Assembly: GCA_009829735.1 (NCBI GenBank)
Contig: CM020619.1
Span: 28,360,063-28,424,062 of the forward strand
DNA length: 64,000 nucleotides
Origin: Pyropia yezoensis
Taxonomy: Eukaryota > Rhodophyta > Bangiophyceae > Bangiales > Bangiaceae
Direction of reading: 5' to 3'
Shown: positions 50,941-60,575 of the stretch, piece after piece
Position numbering within the stretch: the stretch's first letter is position 1
Layout of the letters: the number at the start of each line of letters is the position of its first letter
Position numbers and translations under genes: made by a program
The notes under the pieces: generated by a model
What the model was told of the DNA's origin: nothing
Databases searched by the model: none
Seen by the model: the letters and a program-made list of their open reading frames with translations, nothing else

Positions 50941-52402
50941 CGTGACGGCGGGGGACGAGATCGGGGGCAGGCGGGGGGGGGGGAAGGAGAGGCGGGACAA
51001 CGGACAAGATCGGGAGCCGCAGGCGTCGGGGAGGGGGGGGGCACGGGGAGGGGGGGGGCAAGGGGGGGCCGAGAAGGAGGGCGTGGCAGGGATGATGGGG
51101 CAGGCCGTTCCGGAGGGAGGGGCTGGAGGGGATGACGATCGGGGGACGGGCGGCAAGGCCACGGCCGCCGAGGCTACCAGAGAGCGAGGCCACCACGACA
51201 GAGCCGGCAGTCAAAACCCGCTGACCATCGCTTCCTGGGGGACTACTTTCCCGTCTCACAAGTTTCGGAACATCTCCGAACTGCTCGTAAGTATACAGTT
51301 CCTGAACTTCATACGCCAATTATGGTTGTTGATAGAATTAAGACGTAGCGAGCAGGATCTGTGCGACCACCTGGCCTCATGACCACTGACAGCCGGCCAG
51401 CTGTACGGAGATATTCCGCGATGATGGCGGCGTCCGCGACGAACCGCGGCTGAGGCGGGCCCGCCCACGGAGCAGAGGGCTGGAGCGAGCCACGACAGCC
51501 CGCCCTTCCCCACGCATCGCCCCTCCCCGAGCGGCGGGGCGCCCCTCTGCTCAGACTCTACCCACGCTCCTGCCCCCCTCCTTGACACCTCACTCTGCCC
51601 GACCTCGTCCCCCCTCTCCCCCCCTTCCCCCCTCTCCCCCCCTTCCCCCCTCTCGCCTCCCCTCGCCACCCCCTCCGCCTGCGCGCCCGACGTGCCGCCG
51701 CCGCCGCCGCCGCTGTCGCCGCGGCGCCTGCGGCTTGCTGCAGCGCCGCTGCCGGTGCTGTGTGGCTCTGGCTGCCGGCCACCGCCGCCTCTGCCGTCGC
51801 CGCTGTAGCTGTTGCCGCCGCTGCCGCTGCTGCTGCCCACTGCCGCTGCGCGCGGCTGCCGCCGCCACCCCTTAGCCGCTGCGGCTGCTGCCGCCGCCGC
51901 CGCTGCTGCTGCTGCTGCTGCAGACGCCGGCTGCGGCCGCCGCTGCTACCGCCGCTGCTGCTGCTGTTGCTGTCGTCTGCCGCTGTCGCCGCCGCTGCCA
52001 GCCGGCGGGTCGCCGCCCCCCTGTTGCGCGGTGGCGCTCCCCCGGTTGGCGGCGGTCGCGGCGGCTGCGTCGACTGTGGCGTTTGTCGGCTGTCTCGTGT
52101 CGGCGCACCTGCCCTCCGTCCTTCCTCCCCTGGGGGTCTCTCCGCGGTGTTTCCATTGCCTGGCGACCGGGCTGACATCGCTTCCGCCCCTCTGCCACCC
52201 CCGTCTCCACGCCCTTCCTGTGCCCAGCGCCTGCCTCTTCGTCCCCGCGCTTGTTGTTCCCCCTGGTACCGCCCCCCCTTCCTTCTCTCATTCACCATCC
52301 AGCCCCCCTCCCTCACCTCCTTCTCCTTCCCCACATTTCCAATACGCCTTCCCCTCCGTCCCCCCTCTCAATTCCTCCCCCCCTCTCCCCAGGGTCACCG
52401 CG
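50941..52402. other. Long divergent intergenic region
   Basis: Lies between mitochondrial ACP (-) and the membrane-protein gene (+). GC-rich with CTG/CCG-rich blocks (about 51660-52010) that open several frames, and one AT-richer island at 51240-51400. The stretch from 52260 to 52402 is a pyrimidine-rich leader. No gene is supported. Confidence 0.55.
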
Positions 52403-53655
52403 ATGGTGTACATCCCCCCCCACTTCATCGCCGAGTGGCGCGAAGCCCGCAAGGCCTCCATCTTCTCCTCGGCAGGGTGGTGGCTCAACCGGTGGCCCGC
52501 CCTCGGCTGGGCAGAGACGCTCCTCAAGGTCATTGCATGGACGTACGCGCCGTACGTTGCGCTGGTGCCGCCTGCGCCGGGCGCACCCTCTGTGTTCCTC
52601 ACCGCCCCAGCAGAGGCTGCGGGGGCGGCGGCGACCACCACCGCCGCGGCCGGGGGGGCAGACGCGGGAACAGCGGCGGTGGCAGCGGCGGCCGCGGCGG
52701 CCGCGGCGGGAGCCACCACCGCCGCCGCCGCTACGCTACCGGCCTCCCCCCGGGCGGTGGTGGCGGCGCTGGCGGGGGCGCCCGGCTTTGCCGGTGACGC
52801 CGCCTTTGCGCTCCAGACGGGCGTGATGGCCGCCGCGGCGGCGCTCATCCTGGCCGCCATTATTGACCGCCTCGTGTACCGGGAGGTCATCTCGGCGATC
52901 TTTGTGGTGCCCAACAGCTGGGCGCACGTGGTCGTTGTGGCGTCCATGGTGCGCGGCGGGCGGGGAGGGGTGGACGCCGCGGCGTTGCGGGGTTTTTGTT
53001 GGTGGATGCTTGCGGGGGACGTCATCAAGCTGGTCTTTTTTGCCGTCCACGACTTTGACATCATTGCCGTGGCTAAATACGTACGTGCCGCGGGGGCTGT
53101 GGTGTTTTTTGGGGCGGGTAAGGGGGTGGGGAGGAGCGGCACTGGAGGTGGGACTGGACCGGGCCACAGGGGACTGGTGGTGGAGCGGTTGGTCGCAGCG
53201 TGGCCTGGTCGTGGCCGTGGGCGGTGGGCCCGTCGGCGGGTGCGTCGCGCCGTCTATGCGACACGCTGTTGGGGCATGCGGCCGGGGCGGACACCTTCCC
53301 CAATCCGAGGGCGCCTCGTGGTGCTCTTGCCGTGGCCTCGTCCTGGTTGTTTGTGTCTTCCCAGTCTGACCCGTATCCCGCTCTCTATGCTCTGCGTGTC
53401 TTTCCCTCGGTTGCCGGTTCCGTCGTGTCGCTGCTGGGCTTGGCGTCACCCCCCACCTGCCCCTCTCTCCCTCTCTACCCCCCTACCCCCGCACAGGTAC
53501 TGTACCTCCTCGTCTTTTCGTTTGCGGTCGCGTATGGGGTGGTGCTGCTGCTCGAATACCGGGTGATTGACGCGGCGGCCGCGGCGACCGCGTCACGGCG
53601 GCTGGTGTCGCTCGGGGTGCGGAGGAGTTGGCTCGGGCGCGGGCCGTCCCCTTGA
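52403..53655 (+). CDS. Unrecognised multi-pass membrane protein
   Basis: Exon 1 is 52403-53080 and exon 2 is 53497-53655, with a 416-base intron (donor GTACGT, acceptor CGCACAG), phase 0. 278 residues. An amphipathic N-terminus (MVYIPPHFIAEWREARKAS) is followed by a first hydrophobic helix (ETLLKVIAWTYAPYVALVPP), an Ala/Thr-rich loop of about 80 residues, then further helices (GVMAAAAALILAAIIDRLVY, ISAIFVVPNSWAHVVVVASM, CWWMLAGDVIKLVFFAV) and a last one from exon 2 (LYLLVFSFAVAYGVVLLLEY). About five membrane spans are likely. There is no signal or transit peptide. I do not know the family. Conserved-looking Trp, Asp and His residues in loops suggest a structured protein rather than noise. Confidence 0.72.
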
Positions 53656-53879
53656 GAGATGACGTCGGGGGGGGGGGGGGGGGGCGCTGCGGGAGCACAG
53701 TGGCGGTGTGTGCTGTGTCGTGGGGGTCCTTACCCTGTCCCATACCCTCCGTCAATACTTTCCCTCCCTGCCTAGCTCTTGCCGCTGCCCGAGTACTTTT
53801 TTTTCTTGTTGCTGGGCTGGCTGGCGGCTGGGGGCACGGCGAGTCTTCCACGAAACAGAAAACAGACTACAGGAGGCCA

Positions 53880-54267
53880 TCAGCGCCATGTCAATGCCCT
53901 CCACGCCCCGCTATCCGTCTCGTTCCTCGCCTTTGCCGTACGTACCACCACTGCGGGCCCCTCTGACCACGCCCCTCGTCTATCTGCCCTCTCGCGGTGC
54001 CCACCCCCCCCCCTCCCCCCCCTCTCCTTCCTCTCCCCAGTCTCTCCCACCGCGACCCCCCCCGGCAGCTGCGGCGCCCCCCCCCCGCCCCCCCCAAACC
54101 CCCACACCCCACACACGGGGCACCGGCCGAGGGCGCCCACCACCCCCCCCGCACACCCACCACACACCGCGTGGCCGCAGCCGCCGGTGGTGGCGCCGCC
54201 CGTCGCGTCCAGCGGCCGGTGGCACATGCCACACCCGCCAGCAGGGGGGAGGGGCGACCCGCCGCAC

Positions 54268-54298
<31 letters not shown>

Positions 54299-54721
54299 CG
54301 CTGACGGCTGCGGCCGCCCCGGCAGGGGCGGCGGCGGCCAGCGCCGCCGCCAGCGCATCGAGGCCGGCCAGGCTGGGCGGCGCGCCGGGCAGCGGCCGGC
54401 CCACCACCCGCGCCGCGCCGCCCCCCCCACCGCCACCCCCCGGCCGAGGCGCCACCGCCGCCCGGCCGCCGCTGCCACCGCCGCCGCCGTCGCCGCAGTC
54501 ACCCCCCCCACCAGCGGTGCGGGCCCCCGCGGCGGGCGGCGGCGGCGGCGACGCGGGGCGGGGACGCCCGCGGGGACGCCCGCGGCCGCCTCGCCGAAAC
54601 GCCACGGCCGCGGCCGGCCGCCGATGCAGGACGGCGGGGTGGCGCTCGCCCCCGCCCCCCCCCCCGCTGCTGCCGCTGCGACTGCTGCCGCTGCGATCGT
54701 CCCCGCTGCTGCTGCTGTTGC

Positions 54722-54763
<42 letters not shown>

Positions 54764-55108
54764 GGCTGCTCCTGCCGCTCCTGCGGCTGCGGCGTCTACG
54801 GCGGCGCCCCCCCCCCTGCCCCCCCCCCGCGGGTGGTCGGCCGGCACTGGCGGCGCCGCCGCCGCGCGTACCGCCGCCGCCAGATCCGCCGCCCGCCCCC
54901 GCATCGCGGCGGCGAGGCGGTCGACGGGCCCCCCCGGGGCGGTGGCGGGCCCGACCGCCGCCGCCACCGCCGCCGCCGCGGCGGCGTAGGCGGCGAGCAC
55001 CTCCTCCATCGCGCCCACGGACGGGCTCGGCGGGAGCGCCTCGTGGGCGGCCGCCGCCACCGCCGCGGCGTTGAGGACGACGGGGGGGACGGGGGGGGCC
55101 AGCGACCG

Positions 55109-55148
<40 letters not shown>

Positions 55149-56027
55149 CGGCGGCCGTGGCTGCCCCCCAGTGGGGACGGGGGGGGGGGCGGCGGCGGCG
55201 GCGGCCCCGCGGGCGTCGACCGCCACCGCCGGCGGGCCTGCTGCTGCCGGCGCTGCCGACGGCGGGGCGCCGCCGCCGCTGGCGGCGGGCGCTCCACCGC
55301 CGGCGCCGGCGGCGGGCACGCCGGCGGCAGGGGGGGGCGCCCAGGCGGCCCCCCATGGCGCCATGCCGACTGCCGCAACGGTGCCGCCGCCGCCCGCCCG
55401 CGCCGGGCGGGGTACCCACCGCGGCGGCGCCACGCCCGTCGCGGGCTGCGTGGGTGGGGGAACCCGTGGGCGTGGCGACGCTGGCAGCTGCAACGGCGGC
55501 GGCAGCGGGGCGCCGGTGCCGCCACCAGCACCACCGCCGCCGCCGCCTCCGTCACCGCCGCCCGCTGTCGCCGCCGCCCCCCCTCCCGAGACACACAAGG
55601 ATGGCAACTGTGGCGGCGATGGCGGGGACCACCCGCCGGCCGAACCGCCACCCCCACCCCCACCCCCACCCCCACCGCCGCCGTGGGCGGCTGGCGGCGG
55701 CGGGGGTGCCGCCGTACCGCCGCCGCCGCCGCCGCCGTCACCGCCGCAGCCGACCCCCCGTCCGCCACCGCCGTCACCCCGCCCCAGCGACCCCGACGAT
55801 ACCGACGATGGCGGCGCGGGGGGCGGGCCAAACGACACGGCGGCGGGGGGCCAAGCGGGGCGGGCCCCCCCCCCCCCCCCCCCCCCCCGGCGGCGCGCTC
55901 GGCGGCCGGGTGTCGCTGCCGCCGCCCCCCCCGGGCCGGCCCGACCGACCGCGGCCGCCCGGCCAGACCGTCCCGTCCCAGCCGCCCGAGCCCGCACCGC
56001 CGCCCCAGCCGCCGCCGCCGCCGCCAC
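53880..56027 (-). CDS. RING-finger coding region in low-complexity DNA
   Basis: Near the 3' end (minus strand 54233-54111) there is a clean C3HC4 RING: CGMCHRPL, then CGHAVCGGC, then CPVC, with correct spacing (C-x2-C-x14-C-x-H-x2-C-x2-C-x10-C-x2-C). RING domains usually mark E3 ubiquitin ligases. Upstream the same frame is open to 56027 but consists of Gly, Ala, Pro, Arg and Ser runs, with a 38-G homopolymer in the middle, so the true start and any introns cannot be placed. The stretch is also open on the plus strand. The RING itself is the only firm evidence. The limits given are the open frame, not a defended gene model. Confidence 0.4.
55111..55148 (+). repeat. 38-G homopolymer
   Basis: Longest single-base run in the window outside the gap. 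It will make length calling unreliable, and with it any reading frame that crosses it. Confidence 0.95.
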
Positions 56028-56911
56028 TCCCCATCAACGCACCGCCGGCCACCTCTGAGGTGCCGCCACTGCCACTGCTGCTGCTGCCGCTGCTGCTGCT
56101 GCTGCTGCTGCTGCCGCCGCCGCCGCCGCCGCCGCGGCGTACCCGCCGCACCGCGCGGCGGCCAGTGCCCACCACCGCCGCGGCGGCGGCGGCCAGGAGG
56201 CGCCCGCCCCCCGCCCCGGCCCGACCCCCCCCGTCGTCGCCGCCATCGTCGGTGAGACTGCCGCTGCTCCCCCCCCCCCCCCCGCCCCCCCTCGTCCTGC
56301 CGCCGACGCTGCTGTCGCCGCCGCCGTCGCCGTCGCCCGCCACAGCTGCCGCCGCGACGAGCGGGCGGGGGGGGCGGCACCCCCCGGGGCGGCGCCGCCC
56401 CTGCCTGTCGTCGGGGGGGGGGTGGGGCGCCCGCCGGCTGCCGCCGCCACCGCCGCCGACGGGGAGGACGCCCACGGGGTGGTCGTGGTCCCCCGACCGG
56501 TAGGCTGCATGATTGGGGGGGGGGGAGGGGGGGGTGGGGGGGGACCGCCCGATGCAGGAGCGCGGTGCGGCCGGTGACGGTGTGGGGGCGGGGGGGCGGC
56601 GTCCTCTTCCCCTCCCCCCCCTCTCCCCCTCTTCTTCGCTGTGGAAGCAGAGCAGCGACCTATACGCGTCTTCTCTCCCAACGCTCACGGGGACGGCAGG
56701 TGTTGGCTGCGTCAAGCTACAAACGGCCGCGCTCCGCCACTGCAGACGCAGATTGAGGGGCAGCGCTCTCACCGCCCCGGCCCCATGGCAGCCCCCACCA
56801 GCGCGCGCCCCGCAACCACCTGTCCAAGTGGCAGCCCCTCACGCTGAGTACAGTACATAGCGCACCGATGGGGGGGGGGCCCCGTCGACGGCTGCCGTAG
56901 CCGTCCGGTCG
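56028..56911. other. GC-rich low-complexity upstream of the RING region
   Basis: CTG/CCG/CCCC-rich, with multiple overlapping open frames on both strands and none favoured. The motif AGTACAGTACATAG lies at about 56848. No gene is supported. Confidence 0.5.
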
Positions 56912-56964
56912 GCTCGTGCGGCGGGAAGCGGCGCAGTGACTGCGCCGCTTCCCGCCGCACGAGC
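56912..56964. repeat. Perfect 26-bp palindrome with a 1-nt centre
   Basis: Arms GCTCGTGCGGCGGGAAGCGG continuing to CGCAGT are exactly mirrored around a single G at 56938. Same design as 3244-3302, with unrelated sequence. Confidence 0.95.
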
Positions 56965-58114
56965 TCAGACCGTTTCGCCCCTCATGCGCCTGTCTGGGAT
57001 GCCACGCGTCGCTGTGTCGACGACCAGATTTTGTAGGTCGGCGGAGCTGCGCAGCAATACATTCACAATTGGTCACGGTGTGTGGTATAAATACGGCGCC
57101 GCGAACTCGATGTGCCGCGAACTCGACCGTGTCCCGGAACGGCCGTGAGTGTAGCACGACCACGCACATTGGGCCACCTTGGTACTATTTGACGCCGTCA
57201 GAAATACACTCTGAAGTAGAGAAAAAAGCACAGCGTGAAGGGTGTCGACCCCCTGGTGTTGATGCTGGACCAGAAAGTGGACAACGTCTATGTCCATCTG
57301 CTGGTGGAAGGTCTCATGCCCAGGTCATGTGAGCTTCTCGTGCTGTTGGATGCGAGCAGCGGAGAAAAATACATTTATCAAGAATCGGCCTTCTTGGGGC
57401 TGTCAGGCGGGTCGACATTTCCGGCACTGGTCGACATTTGGCACCTACTAAAGTCGATTCCATATAGCTAGGCCCGTGGGATTCCGGCCCCTGTGCCAAC
57501 GCTCTTTAAGACATCGAGTAGAAACTTTGTAGGATGGTTCAGCACCGGCGTACTGCTCCCTCTGGCAAGAGTGTTTTATGCATGCAGCCTCACGGGGGCC
57601 GCAAGGTGCCTATTTGTGCCCGTATCTCACGCAAAGCTCGCGATGACCGGTCTTCACTCGGTTGTCGCACATGGTCGCAACATCGAAATTGGTGTCAGGG
57701 GGGGCTTCACTTCGAATTGCATCATCCCCCCACTCAATCGGCACCTGTGGATTGGGACGTGGTCGCCGTCTCCACGGGGTGCGTCTCTCCCCCTGGAAAC
57801 TCATTTCCTCGCCCTGACCCACCATCCCGGTGTGCGTCGCTGTCCGTCACCGCCTCGTGGTGGCTGGTTCGCAGCGGGTGCCCTCACCCGTCACCGCGCC
57901 CGTGATCGACCGCCGCCGACGGGTACCACCGTGACGGCACAGATGCGTCGCTGCCGCCGGGAGCCAGCTGTAACGGGCGATCTGATCGCAGTTCACCGGC
58001 CACTCGGCCGACTCGCGGTACAAAGAACGGATCCAATCGTGAAGGTGTATGGCTATCTACAACACTGAAAAAAAAAAGCTTCGCACTACAGGAGCACACT
58101 ACCACAAGTCTCTA
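56965..58114. other. Intergenic, AT-richer, 3' of the Tc1/mariner copy
   Basis: Short ORFs only. A TATAAATA at 57086-57093 with ATTGG (CCAAT on the minus strand) 14 bases before it looks like a core promoter on the plus strand, but no convincing coding frame follows (57235-57471 is a 78-codon ORF without motifs). Confidence 0.5.
57068..57093 (+). promoter_or_regulatory. Possible CCAAT/TATA core promoter
   Basis: ATTGG at 57068-57072 and TATAAATA at 57086-57093. Clean TATA boxes are rare in this window. The gene it would serve is not identified. Confidence 0.3.
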
Positions 58115-59523
58115 TCAACACTCCATAGCCTCGTCGTCACTTTTCGACCCATCCTCGCTCCCGCTGCCTACCTCCAGATCGCTACACTCAAGATCTGAGC
58201 CCATCTCGTCCGCAGCAGCTGCCGCTGTACGATAGAAATTTTCCATCTTCTCTGCATGGTCCTCATAGCGCCCCCAAACCTCAGGCGTAATCCGCTCAAA
58301 CTCCCGGTGAACGAGCTGCTGCAACCCGGCCAGCGTAAAGGTCTTTTTCGCGCGCCGCAATGCCGCCTTCACGGTGCCCCAAACCATCTCGATGGGATTC
58401 AGTTCCGGATGCGCTACCGGCGAGAGCAGAATTGTGACGTCGAAGCGCCGCGCTAGATCTTGCACCAGGAATCGCGGGGCAGGGCGGTATTTGTCAGCTT
58501 CCGCTTTCAGTTCAGCTCGTGTGCAGTCAAAGCGCCAATCGTTGCCGGCCCAAGCGGCAGGAATCGCGTCGTGCGCCTCAAGCCAATCAGCCAGTTGCGC
58601 CTTCAGCAATTTGGATGACGCAGGCCTCGTATAGTCCGTCAGGACCAGGTGATAAGGCGCCCGGTCCACGACCAAAACATCGCCCTTAATCTTTGGTAGA
58701 ACTTCTGCTTCCAGCCACCGCAGCCAAGCGTTTGAGTTCATCTCCCCGTGGTAGTCCCCAGTCGACTTCTGGCCGACGAATACCAACGAGGCTCCGTCAA
58801 CCAATCCGGTCCTTCGTGAGCCGACGTGAGCAATAATGATTCGCTTTCCTTTCCTCGATGGGACATTCAGCCGCGCCCGCAAGTTCCCGTCGTTCCAAGT
58901 TCGCGTCGGAGTCATGTTTTGTTCGCCCATGTCTCGTCAGTGTAGAAGATCGTCTTTCCGCTGTCTCGATATTCTTGAATCCGCTGCAGGTACTGGTTCC
59001 GCTGGGCCACAATAGAAGCCTTCTCCCGAGCGACGTCATAGTGGTTGGGTCCGCGGGAGAATGTAAACCCCATATCTTGCATGCATCGAAACAACGTGGT
59101 GCGGGACCACGGGTAGGTGCCGTCGGACCGCCCTGCGGCGCGCTCAGCCACCAGGTACAACAGAGTTGAGTCCAGCGTGGGCCCCGAGCGGTTCTCAAGC
59201 TGCTTATAAATCGCCTCGCGGACCCTCACACGCTCCGCCGCAGGCACGCGGCGGCTGGTCGCCCGCCTCTCTGGCTCCCCTGCCGGCCGACGCGTAGCTT
59301 GATAGCTCTCCGAGCGCACGCGCTTGATAGTCCGCTCACTTACTCCTGTAGCTAAGCTGGTGCGCTCCACAGGGTTATTCAGCGCCCTGGATCGCCCGAC
59401 GTCTCGCTCACGCTTGAAGAGCGCCCGAACGGTCGACACGATCACGGCGCACTCCCTCGTGAGAGCGTATATCGCGCGGCCGCGCTTACGCGCGACAGCC
59501 TCAGCGCCGCTCCCGCGAGGCAT
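58115..59523 (-). pseudogene. Tc1/mariner-type (DDE_3) transposase with one frameshift
   Basis: The N-terminal half (start MPRGSG at 59523) has helix-turn-helix pairs (LATGVSERTIKRVRSES and SRTTLFRCMQDMGFTFSRG) and the first catalytic Asp in IFYTDETWANK. The frame then breaks at an AAAA run near 58925-58922, and the protein continues in the next frame as NMTPTRTWND. The continuation holds the second Asp in VLVVDRAPYH (the usual DNAPYH has Arg for Asn) and the third acidic residue in HPELNPIEMVWGTVKAALR. One missing A explains the break. The C-terminus is acidic (SDLECSDLEVGSGSEDG). About 467 residues in all. I found no terminal inverted repeats or TA duplication. Being one base from intact, the copy is not old. 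Confidence 0.85.
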
Positions 59524-60575
59524 GCTGACGAAGAAAGGCAGCCAGCAGCCTCCCTCGGTCACCCGGGCTCCTTTGCCGCTGCATGACCAGGCGCCCTGCG
59601 CGCGCTAAGGCGGTAGGTGATCCGGCAGAAGAAAAGGCGGGCAAAGAAACGGCAAGGGATCACACAAGTAGCCCCCTCGAAGTGGCCCCCGTTCGCTCTT
59701 TGACTCATGAAGTTGTTTTCGCAACGCACGATTCTGCGCTCGACCCGCCGAGGACTTCCGCCTACGTGTGCTATGAACGCTTCTTCTGCGCTTCTCGTGA
59801 TCTGAGCGTGCCCGCGGCGGCCTGGACGGCCCCCCGCACCTCTTCGAACACGAACTGAGTCGGTGCCACTTCCGAAGGGTCAATACTCACCTCGCCAGAG
59901 CGCTCTGAGTACAGCAATAAGTGAAAAAAGATAAGGCTGGCAACTCATTGTTGGCAGCTCGATGTACGGTCTCGGCATCGTGGAGCCGAGTAGAGTGGCT
60001 CAAAAGAAAGCCAGTGAGGAGCCCCATCGTATGGACTGAGAATAGCGTTCAGCTGTTTCGTCTTGACGATCTTATGCAGCGACAAAGTTGCCCGGTGGCC
60101 AGGGGCCTACCAATATGGAATCGACTTTAGCTATGCGGACATTGACTGTACTCCCAGAGCAAGGGCGTGAGTAGCAGCAGGTTGGGGCAGTAGCCCCAGC
60201 GGCACCCTGCCCGCTGGTGAGAGAGTTGGAGAGGGGAGGAAGGAGCAGAGTTGGAAGGGCCGCGGGGGGGAAGCCCCCCCGCGCCACTGCCAGGACGCCT
60301 ACCGCCGCCGGCAGTGGCTTGGCGGCGTGTGCCGACGAGCGGATGGGGAAGAAGGAAGAAAAGCGCCATTGCACCGGCGGCCTCCACTGCGGATGTGGAT
60401 GGCGGCGAGGAACAGTGGGGAGGAGTGGTGGGAGCGGCGGCTGCTGGTGGGGGCGGGGCGACTCCCCCGGCGAGGGCCCCCCCTGCAGCCTGCCTGGCCA
60501 GCCGCTGTGGCCCCGACGCACTTATACCCCCCCCCCCCCCGTCCCCTCCTTTGCTGCCGCGCCGCCCGGCGCCCC
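59524..60575. other. Intergenic
   Basis: 59524-60120 is AT-richer with no gene. 60120-60575 is GC-rich and lies 3' of the kinase fusion gene; overlapping open frames there lack motifs. Confidence 0.6.

Noticed and set aside
51590-52334. Arg/Gln/Ser-rich ORFs upstream of the membrane-protein gene
   Set aside because: They arise from CTG/CCG triplet tracts and are open on both strands with no conserved-looking part.
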